The notes below the pieces were generated by a model. That model was not told where the DNA came from. It saw only the letters and a list, made by a program, of their open reading frames with translations, and searched no databases. DNA of 64,000 nucleotides. It comes from Clostridia bacterium. Its GTDB lineage: Bacteria > Bacillota > Clostridia > Christensenellales > Borkfalkiaceae. Both the position numbers and the translations under genes were made by a program. The DNA is taken from the NCBI GenBank assembly GCA_900764105.1, contig CAAFMS010000010.1, forward strand, positions 62,001 to 126,000. Direction: 5' to 3'. This document shows, piece by piece, positions 33,209-42,049 of this stretch (its first letter is position 1; each line of letters opens with the position of its first letter).

Positions 33209-34108
33209 ATGGGATTATTCGGTAAACTGTTCGGAGCGATGAAAAAGACCAAAGAAGGTCTCGGAACAAAACTCCGCCAACTCTTCGCAAGAGATAAAAT
33301 AGGCGAGGACTTCTACGACGACCTTTTGGACGTTCTCATTTCTTCCGACGTCTCGGTTTCCACTGCTGACGAAATAGTCGAAAACATTCACGAAAGAATG
33401 ATTAAGGAAAAAGAGACCGACAAGGACAAAGTCGTCGAATGTCTCAAAGAAGAAATCGAAAATTGCCTTTCGCAGGCTGACGATTTCGAAATCGAGTACC
33501 CTGCCGTAATTATGGTAATCGGCGTAAACGGCGTCGGGAAAACCACTTCGATAGGCAAACTCGCTCACCTTTTCACCGAGAAAAAAAAGACGGTCACTAT
33601 CGCAGCCGCGGATACGTTCAGAGCCGCAGCCGCCGACCAACTCGAAATATGGGCGGAAAGGGCGAAAGTAAGAATAGTCAAGAGCGTAGAGGGCAGCGAC
33701 CCTTCGGCGGTTGTGTTCGACGCTTTGTCGTCGGTAAAGGCTAAAAAAACCGACGTCCTCATAATCGACACCGCGGGCAGACTTCATACGAAGTCCAACC
33801 TTATGGAAGAACTTAAAAAGATGTCGAGAGTAGTCGAAAGGGAATACCCCGAAGCGAATTTCTACAAACTTATCGCCTTAGACGCCACGACGGGGCAGAA
33901 CGCATTGTCGCAAGTCGAAGTATTTAACGAGGCGATAGGTATCGACGGAATTATTCTTACCAAACTCGACGGCACGGCAAAAGGCGGTTTCGTGGTTTCG
34001 CTTTGCAACGAACTTTGCGTTCCCGTTGCCTACGTCGGAACGGGCGAGAAAATCGAGGACGTGGACGTATTCGATAAAGAAGCGTTCGTGGACGCCATTT
34101 TCGATTAA
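33209..34108 (+). CDS. ftsY: Signal recognition particle receptor FtsY
   Basis: 299 residues: N domain (about 1-100), then the G domain with G1 GVNGVGKTT (about 110), DTFRAAAADQL, G3 DTAGR (about 187), TKLDGTAKGG (about 251) and the closing VPVAYVGTGE. This SRP GTPase receives the Ffh-ribosome complex at the membrane. It lacks the long acidic A domain of Enterobacteria, normal for Firmicutes. Separated from its usual neighbours ylxM-ffh by the oleate hydratase/TetR pair. Terminator at 34124. Confidence 0.97.
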   Translation: MGLFGKLFGAMKKTKEGLGTKLRQLFARDKIGEDFYDDLLDVLISSDVSVSTADEIVENIHERMIKEKETDKDKVVECLKEEIENCLSQADDFEIEYPAVIMVIGVNGVGKTTSIGKLAHLFTEKKKTVTIAAADTFRAAAADQLEIWAERAKVRIVKSVEGSDPSAVVFDALSSVKAKKTDVLIIDTAGRLHTKSNLMEELKKMSRVVEREYPEANFYKLIALDATTGQNALSQVEVFNEAIGIDGIILTKLDGTAKGGFVVSLCNELCVPVAYVGTGEKIEDVDVFDKEAFVDAIFD

Positions 34109-34123
34109 AAAATCAATAAAATT

Positions 34124-34156
34124 AAAGGGCGTAGAATTTTGGCTCTACGCCCTTTT
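34124..34156. terminator. Bidirectional terminator between ftsY and ohyA
   Basis: AAAGGGCGTAGA (34124-34135) / TCTACGCCCTTT (34144-34155); T-rich ends on both strands between convergent genes. Confidence 0.82.
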
Positions 34157-34166
34157 AGTATATTTT

Positions 34167-35951
34167 TTAAATTATACCGCTTTCTTTCGCAAGTTTTTCT
34201 GCGTCCGTTCCTTTAATTTTGTTCGTAACGGTTCTCAAAAGCAACTTTTCCTTTGCGGAAAGTTTCATACTCGATATGGGCTTTTTGTCGAGCGCGTAGT
34301 AAACCGCTCTTAAAAGTTCCCTTACGTCGTATACGCTGCCCCATACTTCGGGGACGGCTCTGTCTATGTCGAGAAGAGTGTAAACCGATTCCATACCCGT
34401 CCTCATCGAATACTCGATAGTGAAAATCGTATCGCGAGGGGTTTCGGCGAACTGACCTATGAACGCAAAGTTTACCGCGCCGTCCGGAACGACCTTCGGT
34501 CTGTCCGAATTTTTTCTCGGTCTGAAGAACGCGTTGATGAACGGCATATAGCAGGTTGTCGTATTAGCCTTGGTTTTGGCGTACTCTTCGATTTTTTCAA
34601 CAGGCAAGCCGATATGATAAAGCCATTCTTCGCAGACCTCTTCGCCCGTACATTCGCGCATCGGCTTTTTGACGTAGTTGCCCGGTCTGTCGGTGTTAAG
34701 CGAATACAGCCATATAAGCACCGATTTTTTGTCCTGTGATTTGAACTGAGGCTGACGGTTTATCGTCCATGACAAATACCAGTTGTCGACGCTGTCCTTA
34801 ACGGTTACTATACCGCCCGTGGTAACTCTTCCCGAACGCGGGTCACGGCGACAGATTTTCTCGATATATTCGATAATTTCGTCGTCCGAAGTCTCTACCG
34901 TCGCGCTCATCCAGTTGGTTTCGTCGGGGTGGTCGCAATAGTTGGAGGGGTTGCCGAACGCGGGGTCTTGCAACGCGATATTCTTCCACAAATCCCACGA
35001 TTCGCCGCCGCCTTTTCTTATCTTGGAAAGGTCGGGCGCATGAGTCTGGTCTCCGTAGCAACTCGTGTCCGTGCAGCAACCGTTAGTGATAAATACGAGG
35101 TCGGTGTCAAGTAAGTCTATGCAACCTTTTTTGCCGTCTTTGACGTACTCGATTTTTTTCGCGGTCTTTTTCTTGCCGTTGATGTCGAAAACCACGTTTT
35201 TAACGTCAACTCCGTATTCGACCTTTACGCCTTTTTCTTCGAGGTATTTCTGTAAGGGTTGAATAAGACTTTCATATTGATTATACTTAGTGAAACGAAG
35301 AGCGGAGAAGTCGGGCAGTCCGTCGATATGATGGACGTATCTCTGAAGGTATCTCTTCATTTCGAGCGCGGAATCCCAAGTGTGGAACGCGAACATTGTC
35401 TGCCAGTACAACCAGAAATTGCTTTCCCAGAAGTTCTCGTCGAAATAATCGCTTATCTTTTTATCTTCGAGATCTTCCTCGGGAGTCATAAACAACTTGG
35501 CGACCTGCATCGCCGCAGCCTTATTGAGGTTGAATTTGTTGTCGGTGCGAGCGTTTTCGCCGCGATTTACGGTCGCTCTGCAAAGCGAGTAGTTGGGGTC
35601 GGCTTTATTTAATCTGTAATATTCGTCAAGAACGGAAAGACCGGGGTTTTCGAGCGAGGGAACGTCTCTGAACATTTCCCACATAACCTCGAAATGGTTA
35701 TCCATTTCTCTGCCGCCTCTCATAAAATAACCGCTTCTCGGAACGGCTCTGCCGTCGCACGAACCGCCGGCTATATCTAACTTTTCGAGAAGGTGAATAT
35801 GTTCGCCTTTCATCTGACCGTCCCTCACAAGGAAGAACGCCGCGGAAAGACCGGCGAGACCCGTGCCGATAATATAAGCCGATTTCACGTCAACGCCGTC
35901 GGGCTTGACGGGTTTGGCAAACGCTTCGTAATTTCCTGAACCATAGTACAT
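34167..35951 (-). CDS. ohyA: Oleate hydratase (MCRA family)
   Basis: 594 residues of the 67-kDa myosin-cross-reactive antigen family. The FAD-binding GxGxxG-type motif is AYIIGTGLAGLSAAFFLVRD (about 25-44); GGSCDGR, RGGREMDNHFEVMWEMF (with the catalytic Glu region) and FAETPRDTIFTIEYSMRTGM near the C-terminus are conserved. The enzyme adds water to the cis-9 double bond of oleic or linoleic acid, giving 10-hydroxy acids, a detoxification or membrane-defence activity of gut bacteria. Divided from a TetR gene by a dyad-bearing promoter region. Its position inside the SRP gene neighbourhood suggests insertion. Confidence 0.96.
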   Translation of the reverse strand: MYYGSGNYEAFAKPVKPDGVDVKSAYIIGTGLAGLSAAFFLVRDGQMKGEHIHLLEKLDIAGGSCDGRAVPRSGYFMRGGREMDNHFEVMWEMFRDVPSLENPGLSVLDEYYRLNKADPNYSLCRATVNRGENARTDNKFNLNKAAAMQVAKLFMTPEEDLEDKKISDYFDENFWESNFWLYWQTMFAFHTWDSALEMKRYLQRYVHHIDGLPDFSALRFTKYNQYESLIQPLQKYLEEKGVKVEYGVDVKNVVFDINGKKKTAKKIEYVKDGKKGCIDLLDTDLVFITNGCCTDTSCYGDQTHAPDLSKIRKGGGESWDLWKNIALQDPAFGNPSNYCDHPDETNWMSATVETSDDEIIEYIEKICRRDPRSGRVTTGGIVTVKDSVDNWYLSWTINRQPQFKSQDKKSVLIWLYSLNTDRPGNYVKKPMRECTGEEVCEEWLYHIGLPVEKIEEYAKTKANTTTCYMPFINAFFRPRKNSDRPKVVPDGAVNFAFIGQFAETPRDTIFTIEYSMRTGMESVYTLLDIDRAVPEVWGSVYDVRELLRAVYYALDKKPISSMKLSAKEKLLLRTVTNKIKGTDAEKLAKESGII

Positions 35952-35984
35952 AATAATTTACCTCCGAATTTGTTTTTCGGGCAT

Positions 35985-36013
35985 ATTATACCGCCTTATT
36001 TTCAAAAAAACAA
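35985..36013 (-). promoter_or_regulatory. Promoter of ohyA
   Basis: Minus strand: TTGTTT (36008-36013), 17-nt spacer, TATAAT (35985-35990). Confidence 0.65.
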
Positions 36014-36029
36014 TAGTTAATTTTTTCGT

Positions 36030-36050
36030 TTTGTCGGATTTTTCGACAAA
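36030..36050. promoter_or_regulatory. Candidate TetR operator upstream of ohyA
   Basis: Perfect dyad TTTGTCG (36030-36036) - 7 nt - CGACAAA (36044-36050), about 17 bp upstream of the -35 of ohyA. Size and symmetry suit a TetR dimer. The placement upstream of -35 would allow repression or activation. Confidence 0.6.
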
Positions 36051-36144
36051 CGGAAGAGATTGACAAAATTTTTGACTATGGATTCCATTCGTCGTCACTA
36101 ACGAAATATTTTGTCGTCTTTACCCCGAAATATAACGTTATATA

Positions 36145-36172
36145 TAAAAAAGACCGCATCCGCGCGGTCTTT
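36145..36172 (-). terminator. Terminator after the TetR gene
   Basis: Minus strand: AAGACCGC / GCGGTCTT with 6-nt loop, then TTTTT. It separates the TetR gene from the ohyA promoter. Confidence 0.82.
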
Positions 36173-36197
36173 CGGTGGTGTTTTCACGTTCGTCAAT

Positions 36198-36752
36198 TTA
36201 TTTGCAGAAATTGTTAAAGGCGAGTTCTATCGCTCCGTCAACGATCTTGCCGACCCTTTCGACTATCTCTTCGGGGCTTTCCCTCATATCGTTTCTGACC
36301 CATTCCAGAAGCACGCCGACGAAAGCGTATTTATAAAAATCGGCTATGTACCCTTTTTCGTCGTCTCTTACTTTGTAATTTTTAGCCTTTTCGTCCACGA
36401 CGCTTTTGATTAACGGGTACACTAAGCGGTACAGATATTGTTCGAGCATTTCGAGCGACACGGACTTGTATATGTTGTCGATAAACGCCTTGTCGTTTTT
36501 CGCTAAGGTGAATACCGCGAGAAAGCCGCTCTGCCAGGTATCGTACGTCTTGTTTTCTTTCAGAACCTTGTCCGTGTCCTCTATGCACGTCCACTCGACA
36601 AGGTCGTATATGTCCGCGAAATGATAATAAAACGTCTGCCTGTTTATGCCGCAGTCGTCCGCGATGTCCTGTATGGTTATTTTGTTGAGACTTTTCGTAA
36701 GAAGCAACCGCTTTAAAGATGCGGAAATCGCCCTTTTCGTAATATCGCTCAT
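36198..36752 (-). CDS. TetR/AcrR family regulator (DhaS-like)
   Basis: 184 residues. N-terminal TetR HTH: ITIQDIADDCGINRQTFYYHFADIYDL (quoted in two parts: ITIQDIADDCG and INRQTFYYHF) at about 30-55. The C-terminal helical domain (about 75-184) resembles the TetR_C_8 group found in DhaS-type regulators, with LVYPLIKSVV and FYKYAFVGVLLEWV. It lies directly upstream of ohyA on the same strand, and the dyad at 36030 is its likely site; a fatty acid may be the ligand (inference). ATG 36752 has GGGAGA; the longer frame lacks support. Confidence 0.9.
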   Translation of the reverse strand: MSDITKRAISASLKRLLLTKSLNKITIQDIADDCGINRQTFYYHFADIYDLVEWTCIEDTDKVLKENKTYDTWQSGFLAVFTLAKNDKAFIDNIYKSVSLEMLEQYLYRLVYPLIKSVVDEKAKNYKVRDDEKGYIADFYKYAFVGVLLEWVRNDMRESPEEIVERVGKIVDGAIELAFNNFCK

Positions 36753-36778
36753 AATTTTTCTCCCGATTTTATAAAAAT

Positions 36779-36807
36779 ATTTTAGCATTATTTATATAAA
36801 TTGTCAA
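36779..36807 (-). promoter_or_regulatory. Promoter of the TetR gene
   Basis: Minus strand: TTGACA (36802-36807), 17-nt spacer, TAAAAT (36779-36784). Confidence 0.7.
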
Positions 36808-36859
36808 TATCGAACCGCAAGGTTGCCGAAAAAGATTTTACGGTGTAAGGCAAAAATGC

Positions 36860-36888
36860 TTGACACAGTATTTTTAATGTGGTATAAT
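36860..36888 (+). promoter_or_regulatory. Promoter of ylxM-ffh, likely leaderless
   Basis: TTGACA (36860-36865), exact 17-nt spacer, TATAAT (36883-36888). The ylxM ATG at 36895 is 6 nt after the -10, so transcription should start on or beside the A of ATG. Confidence 0.75.
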
Positions 36889-36894
36889 GCGACT

Positions 36895-37215
36895 ATGGCG
36901 AAGGGGATAGAGAGCGATTTATACTATAACGAACTGTACTTAGAGTATTCGACGATGCTTAGCAAAACTCAGCGCGAGATATTCGATATGTATTTCGGAA
37001 TGGACTTGTCGCTCGGCGAAATCGCGGAGATAAAGAACGTGTCGAGACAGAGCGTTTCGGACGCGGTCGCAAAAGCGAAAAAGCAACTCTTATCGTTTGA
37101 GGAAAAACTCGGGATAGTAGAGAAGAAAAAGGCTGTTTATCGACTTATAGACCGATATTTTGACGGTAATGAAGAGGTAAAAGCGGAATTTCGAAAAATT
37201 TTGGGAGATAACTGA
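36895..37215 (+). CDS. ylxM: YlxM-family SRP-associated HTH protein
   Basis: 106 residues with a sigma-70 region 4-like helix-turn-helix (LSLGEIAEIKNVSRQSVSDA, about 40-60) after LSKTQREIFDMYFGMD. YlxM (p13 in Streptococcus) binds the SRP and stimulates its GTPase cycle in Firmicutes. The stop overlaps ffh by one base. ATG 36895 carries no SD and sits at the predicted transcription start; an in-frame start at 36823 would lie upstream of the promoter and is rejected. Confidence 0.92.
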   Translation: MAKGIESDLYYNELYLEYSTMLSKTQREIFDMYFGMDLSLGEIAEIKNVSRQSVSDAVAKAKKQLLSFEEKLGIVEKKKAVYRLIDRYFDGNEEVKAEFRKILGDN

Positions 37216-38534
37216 TGGCAATATTTCAAGGCTTATCGGAAAAACTTAATCACATATTTTCCAAGATGACGAAAAGGGGAAAACTTACCGAACTCGAAAT
37301 CAAACAGGCGATGAGAGAGGTAAGAATCGCCCTTTTGGAAGCGGACGTCAATCTTTCGGTTGCCAAGGACTTTATAGCGAAAGTCAGCGAAAAGGCAGTC
37401 GGGCAGGAAATACTCAAAAGTTTAAGTCCCGCTCAGCAGGTTATAAAGATAGTAAACGACGAACTCACCGAACTTATGGGTTCGACGAACAGTAAACTCA
37501 TCGTAAGTTCGTCTCTTCCGACAGTCATTATGATGTGCGGCTTGCAGGGCGCGGGCAAAACGACGCTTTGCGGAAAACTCGCCGTATATCTCAAAAAACA
37601 GGGCAAAAAGCCTTTGCTCGCGGCGTGCGACGTATACCGTCCCGCAGCGATAAATCAACTGAAAATCGTCGGTGAAAAAGCGGGAGCGGACGTCTTTGAA
37701 AAAGGGCAGGGTAACCCCGTTAAAATCGCGACGGAAGCGGTCGAACACGCTAAAAAGTTCGGCTATGACACCGTTATCGTGGATACCGCAGGCAGGCTTC
37801 ACATCGACGAAGCCTTGATGGAAGAACTCGAAAACATAACGAAAGCGATAAGGGTTGACGAGATACTTTTAACAGTCGATTCCATGACGGGACAGGACGC
37901 CGTAAACGTCGCCAAGACTTTTAACGACAGGCTCGAACTCACGGGCGTGGTACTCACGAAACTCGACGGCGATACGAGAGGCGGCGCGTGCCTTTCCATA
38001 AAAGCGGTTACGGGTAAGCCGATAAAATTCGCTTCGGTCGGAGAAAAACTCACCGACTTAGAGCCGTTTTATCCCGACAGAATGGCGAACAGGATTCTCG
38101 GAATGGGAGACGTTTTGTCTTTAATCGAGAAAGCGCAGGAAGCCGTCACCGAAGAACAGATGGAAAAAATGGAGAGAAAGTTCAAGTCGAACAGTTTTAC
38201 TTTGGACGATTATCTCGAACAGTTCGCGATGCTTAAAAAGATGGGCGGAGCGAAGAGTCTCATCGGTATGCTTCCCGGTATGGGAACGAAAATAAAGGTG
38301 AGCGAAGACGACATAGACGAGAAGAAAATCGAGAGAACGAAAGCGATAATACTTTCCATGACGAAAAAGGAACGCAACGACCCGTCGATAATCAACTATT
38401 CGAGAAAGACGAGGATTGCAAACGGCAGCGGAACGAGTATACAGGAAGTAAATCAACTGCTTAAACAGTTCGACCAGACGAAGCAGATGATGAAGATGAT
38501 GCGCGGAAAACGCGGTTTGAAAATGCCTTTTTAA
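37215..38534 (+). CDS. ffh: Signal recognition particle protein Ffh
   Basis: 439 residues: N domain (1-90), G domain with GLQGAGKTT (about 105), ACDVYRPAAINQL, DTAGR (about 189), TKLDGDTRGG (about 245), then the M domain (about 300-439) with a methionine-rich finger region and the end RKTRIANGSGTSIQEVN, QMMKMMRGKRGLKM. It binds SRP RNA and signal peptides and pairs with FtsY. Start codon overlaps the ylxM stop (TGATG). Confidence 0.98.
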   Translation: MAIFQGLSEKLNHIFSKMTKRGKLTELEIKQAMREVRIALLEADVNLSVAKDFIAKVSEKAVGQEILKSLSPAQQVIKIVNDELTELMGSTNSKLIVSSSLPTVIMMCGLQGAGKTTLCGKLAVYLKKQGKKPLLAACDVYRPAAINQLKIVGEKAGADVFEKGQGNPVKIATEAVEHAKKFGYDTVIVDTAGRLHIDEALMEELENITKAIRVDEILLTVDSMTGQDAVNVAKTFNDRLELTGVVLTKLDGDTRGGACLSIKAVTGKPIKFASVGEKLTDLEPFYPDRMANRILGMGDVLSLIEKAQEAVTEEQMEKMERKFKSNSFTLDDYLEQFAMLKKMGGAKSLIGMLPGMGTKIKVSEDDIDEKKIERTKAIILSMTKKERNDPSIINYSRKTRIANGSGTSIQEVNQLLKQFDQTKQMMKMMRGKRGLKMPF

Positions 38535-38657
38535 ACGAGGCGAACCCGAATCGGGGATTTTCCCGAAAGGTTAAATTAAGAAACGCCGTAAACGAATAAC
38601 AAAAGATGTTTACGTCGGAAGATAAATTTCGTAAAATTTTTAACGGAGGATACAACC

Positions 38658-38954
38658 ATGGCAGTAAAAATGAGATTGACGAGACTCGGCGACAAAAAGT
38701 CCCCTTCTTATCGTATCGTCGTAATCGACAGCAGAAAAGCGAGAGACGGCGAATATATCGATAAAGTCGGACACTATGATCCGACCAAACAGCCCGCCGA
38801 AATCGTAATCGACAAAGAGAAAGCGGCAGATTGGCTTTCGAAAGGCGTTCAGCCCACCGAAACCGTCAAAGCGCTTCTTTTAAACGCCGGCGTTATCGAG
38901 AAGTCGGACAAATTGTCCCCTTCTAAGACTAACCCCAAGAAGAAAAAGAAGTAA
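38658..38954 (+). CDS. rpsP: 30S ribosomal protein S16
   Basis: 98 residues, starting MAVKMRLTRLGDKKSPSYRI with DSRKARDGEYIDKVGHYDP, the S16 signature; the end is a lysine tail. S16 is an early-assembling protein of the 30S body. SD GGAGG precedes ATG 38658. khpA follows 20 nt later. Confidence 0.98.
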   Translation: MAVKMRLTRLGDKKSPSYRIVVIDSRKARDGEYIDKVGHYDPTKQPAEIVIDKEKAADWLSKGVQPTETVKALLLNAGVIEKSDKLSPSKTNPKKKKK

Positions 38955-38973
38955 AAATCGGGAAGTGAATTAA

Positions 38974-39210
38974 ATGTTGGAAATTATCAAGTATGTCGTA
39001 AATCAGTTCGCCGACAAGCCCGAAGACGTTGAGTATTCGGTAGAAGAAAAAGGCAACGTGATTGAAGTAACGGTACTTATCGACGAGGAAGATATGGGTA
39101 AGGTGATAGGTCGCCAAGGCAAAATCGCCAAAGCCCTTCGCACCATCGTCAACGCCGTTTCCAAAAAGAACGGAAAGAGATGCAATATCGAAATCAAAAG
39201 TAAAAACTAA
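38974..39210 (+). CDS. khpA: KH-domain RNA-binding protein KhpA
   Basis: 78 residues forming one KH domain with the GxxG loop in GKVIGRQGKIAKALRT (about 45-60). KhpA (YlqC) works with KhpB/Jag in RNA binding and cell-elongation control in Firmicutes. Sits in the usual place between rpsP and rimM, closed by a terminator at 39268. Confidence 0.95.
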   Translation: MLEIIKYVVNQFADKPEDVEYSVEEKGNVIEVTVLIDEEDMGKVIGRQGKIAKALRTIVNAVSKKNGKRCNIEIKSKN

Positions 39211-39267
39211 GGAATGACAAACGGGAACAACTTAAACGCTGCTTCTGTTTTGCTTAGCGAACTTTGC

Positions 39268-39310
39268 CGCCCGACCGTTAATATCATATAACGGTCGGGC
39301 GTATTTCTTT
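39268..39310 (+). terminator. Terminator after khpA
   Basis: Perfect 13-bp stem CGCCCGACCGTTA (39268-39280) / TAACGGTCGGGCG (39289-39301), followed by TATTTCTTT. Confidence 0.8.
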
Positions 39311-39358
39311 CCGTACAACTGAGGCTATAAGCCGATTAACGGGCTATAAACAACGCGA

Positions 39359-39862
39359 ATGGATAAAATTGAAATAGGAGCGGTCGCTAAACCGCAGGGA
39401 ATAAAAGGGGAACTTAAAATAAGGCTTTTCGGCGACGGATTCGAACAGGTAAAAGACGTTACGGCAGTTGAAATCAAGGGCGTAGCGTATAAGATCGAGA
39501 ATTTTAAAAGTTGCGGCGGCGAAGAGGCGATTATAAAACTGAAAGGCTTAAACGACAGAAACGCGGCGGAACTTTTACGCGGCGAAGAAGTGTCGGCAAA
39601 AAGGGAAGAGGTAAAAGTCGAAGAGGGAAGATATTTCGTCTCCGACGTTTTAGGTTGTTCGCTCGTGCTTACGAGCGGCAAAACGCTCGGCGAAATCATC
39701 GACATAGCGAGCGGCAACGTGGATTATTATTACGTCAATACAAGCGAGGGAACGGCGGTTTTTCCGCTTCTTCCCGACCTTTTGGTAAGTATAGACATTG
39801 AAAAAAGACAAGTGACGGTGGACGCGAAGAGGTTTACAGAGGTGGTAATGTATGAGAATTGA
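39359..39862 (+). CDS. rimM: Ribosome maturation factor RimM
   Basis: 167 residues. The N-terminal domain begins IEIGAVAKPQGIKGELKIRLFGD (GAVAKPQGIKGELKI region), and the PRC-barrel half has YFVSDVLGCSL and VFPLLPDLLVSIDIEKRQV. RimM helps 30S head assembly with S19. The end overlaps trmD by 11 bp, so the two are coupled. No clear SD before ATG 39359; the preceding 30 bases carry a one-mismatch copy of the 13-bp dispersed motif (39326-39338). Confidence 0.95.
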   Translation: MDKIEIGAVAKPQGIKGELKIRLFGDGFEQVKDVTAVEIKGVAYKIENFKSCGGEEAIIKLKGLNDRNAAELLRGEEVSAKREEVKVEEGRYFVSDVLGCSLVLTSGKTLGEIIDIASGNVDYYYVNTSEGTAVFPLLPDLLVSIDIEKRQVTVDAKRFTEVVMYEN

Positions 39863-40526
39863 CATACTCACCCTTTTCCCCGAAATGTTCGTTCCTCTTA
39901 CCGAAAGCATAATCGGCAGAGCGGTCAAATCGGGAAAAGTCGAGATCGTGATAACGGATATAAGAGATTATACGGAAAACAAGCACAGAAAGTGCGACGA
40001 TTATCCGTTCGGCGGCGGCGCGGGAATGGTAATGACTCCGCAACCCGTCTATTCGGCTATAAACGCGGTTGACCCGAACCACGAGGCGCGGCGTATTTTT
40101 ATGTCCCCGAAAGGCAGGCGTTTTTGTCAGGGAATGGTAAAAGAAATGCTTTCTTATGACAGAATACTGCTGCTTTGCGGGCATTACGAAGGCATTGACC
40201 AAAGGGTTTTGGACCTTTGCGTGGACGAGGAAATATCGCTGGGCGACTTCGTGTTGACGGGCGGCGAAATACCCGCTATGGCTATTACGGACTGCGTTTG
40301 CAGATACATTGGCGGCGTAATTTCGACGGATAGTTTAAACGAAGAAAGTTTTACGGGTAACCTTTTGGAGTATCCGCAGTACACCCGTCCGCAGGAGTTT
40401 ATGGGGCTTACCGTACCCGAAGTTTTAGTTTCGGGCAATCATAAGGAAGTGGATAAATGGCGTCGGGAAATGTCTGTTAAAATCACCGAAAAAAATCGTC
40501 CCGATTTATTGGGAAAGGACAAATAG
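39852..40526 (+). CDS. trmD: tRNA (guanine-37-N1)-methyltransferase TrmD
   Basis: 224 residues of the SPOUT knot fold: MRIDILTLFPEMF start, DYPFGGGAGMVM, LLCGHYEGIDQRV, SLGDFVLTGGEIPAM (knot and SAM pocket) and LEYPQYTRP. It makes m1G37 in tRNAs reading CNN/GGG-type codons and prevents frameshifting. Overlaps rimM by 11 bp and is 1 bp from the next gene. Confidence 0.98.
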   Translation: MRIDILTLFPEMFVPLTESIIGRAVKSGKVEIVITDIRDYTENKHRKCDDYPFGGGAGMVMTPQPVYSAINAVDPNHEARRIFMSPKGRRFCQGMVKEMLSYDRILLLCGHYEGIDQRVLDLCVDEEISLGDFVLTGGEIPAMAITDCVCRYIGGVISTDSLNEESFTGNLLEYPQYTRPQEFMGLTVPEVLVSGNHKEVDKWRREMSVKITEKNRPDLLGKDK

Positions 40527-40527
40527 T

Positions 40528-41415
40528 ATGAAGGGAGAAGAAGCGGAAGGCTACGTTGTAAAAAACATAAACTGGTTCCCCGGACACATGGCGAAGGCTC
40601 TTCGTAAAATGGAAGAGGACGTCAGACTGTGCGACGGTATAATTTACGTTCTCGATTCGAGGGCGGTTTTCGCGTGCTTTAACAAGCGGCTTTTTACGGT
40701 TTTCGGAAATAAACCCGTCGTGTACGTCATCAATAAAAGGGACTTAATTTCGGACTTTGCGGCGAGAGATATAGAGAGGTATTTCAGAGAAAAAGGGCTT
40801 GTTTACGAACTTATAGACGGACTTTCTAAAAAAGATTCGCAAAAAATCCGCTCGAAATGCGAATGGGTTATGAGAGAAAAAACCGAACGCAACAAGCAGA
40901 AAGGTATTACGAAGTCTTTAAGATTTATGGTCGCGGGTATTCCGAACACGGGAAAGTCCACGATTATAAATACCCTTTGCGGCGCGAAGAAAGCCGAGAC
41001 GGGAAACAAGGCGGGCGTTACGAGGAGTAATAAATGGGTACGCTTCGGCGGCTTCGAACTTCTCGACACCCCCGGCACGATGCCCCCGAATATGTCAGAT
41101 CAGAGGTACGCGAGACACCTTGCCTATATAGGTTCGATAAACGACGATATTTTAAATTCAGAGGATATAGCGTTGCAACTTATAGGAGAGTTGAAAGAAA
41201 TCGCCCCGAACGAGTTTGCGGAAAAATACAAACTCGACTCGCTCGATAAAACGCCGCTCGAACTGTTCGACGAGATTTGCAAAAAAAGAGGCTATCTGTT
41301 AAGGGGCGGCGAGAGCGATTACGAACGCTGTTCCAACGCGATAATCGACGATTTCCGCAAGGGAAGAATAGGCAAAATCGCTCTGGAGAGAGAACCGTTT
41401 ACGGAAAGGGAATAA
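40528..41415 (+). CDS. rbgA: Ribosome biogenesis GTPase RbgA (YlqF)
   Basis: 295 residues with circularly permuted GTPase motifs: G4 INKRDL (about 71), then G1 GIPNTGKST (about 136), G2 GVTRSNKW and G3 DTPGTMPP (about 177), the order specific to YlqF/YawG GTPases. The N-terminus WFPGHMAKALRKM is conserved. RbgA finishes 50S assembly. In many Firmicutes rplS lies between trmD and rbgA; here rplS is displaced to 43705. Confidence 0.96.
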   Translation: MKGEEAEGYVVKNINWFPGHMAKALRKMEEDVRLCDGIIYVLDSRAVFACFNKRLFTVFGNKPVVYVINKRDLISDFAARDIERYFREKGLVYELIDGLSKKDSQKIRSKCEWVMREKTERNKQKGITKSLRFMVAGIPNTGKSTIINTLCGAKKAETGNKAGVTRSNKWVRFGGFELLDTPGTMPPNMSDQRYARHLAYIGSINDDILNSEDIALQLIGELKEIAPNEFAEKYKLDSLDKTPLELFDEICKKRGYLLRGGESDYERCSNAIIDDFRKGRIGKIALEREPFTERE

Positions 41416-41416
41416 T

Positions 41417-42049
41417 ATGACCGACAAAACGAGAGAAAAAATCGAAAACGACAGGGCGTTTTTAAGCGATAAAGTAAAGTATATCGCAGGCGTGGACGAG
41501 GTCGGAAGAGGACCGCTTGCGGGTCCCGTGGTATGCTGCGCGGCGATAATGCCTTTGGATGACGAAAACGCCGTAGACGGCGTGGACGACAGCAAAAAAG
41601 TGTCTGCAAAGAAGAGGGAATCGCTTTACGAAACGTTGAAATCGAAAGCGATAGCGTATAAAATCTGCAGGATAGAACCCGAAGAAATCGACGAGATAAA
41701 CATACTCGAAGCGACGAAAAAGTGTATGCGTATGTGCGTAGAAGGGCTTGAAATCAAACCCGACGTCGTACTTGTGGACGCCTTAAATCTCGAACTGCCC
41801 GTGAAATCCGTTCCGATTATAAAGGGCGATATGAAGAGTTATTCGATAGGAGCGGCTTCCATAATCGCCAAAGTTTACAGAGACAGGCTTATGGACGAAT
41901 ACGACGCGATTTATCCCGAGTACGGGTTTAAAAATAACAAAGGTTACGGAACGAAAACGCATATCGACGCTTTAAAGGAGACGGGAGCATGCCCGATACA
42001 CAGAAAGACCTTCATAAAAAACTTCTCGGACGAAAAGGAGAAGAATTAA
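41417..42049 (+). CDS. rnhB: Ribonuclease HII
   Basis: 210 residues. IAGVDEVGRGPLAGP (about 24-38) provides the first catalytic Asp-Glu pair; DDSKKVSAKKRE, GDMKSYSIGAASIIAKVYRD and YPEYGFKNNKGYGT complete the family pattern. It removes misincorporated ribonucleotides and RNA primers from DNA. The last 61 bp overlap the yraN gene. Confidence 0.97.
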   Translation: MTDKTREKIENDRAFLSDKVKYIAGVDEVGRGPLAGPVVCCAAIMPLDDENAVDGVDDSKKVSAKKRESLYETLKSKAIAYKICRIEPEEIDEINILEATKKCMRMCVEGLEIKPDVVLVDALNLELPVKSVPIIKGDMKSYSIGAASIIAKVYRDRLMDEYDAIYPEYGFKNNKGYGTKTHIDALKETGACPIHRKTFIKNFSDEKEKN

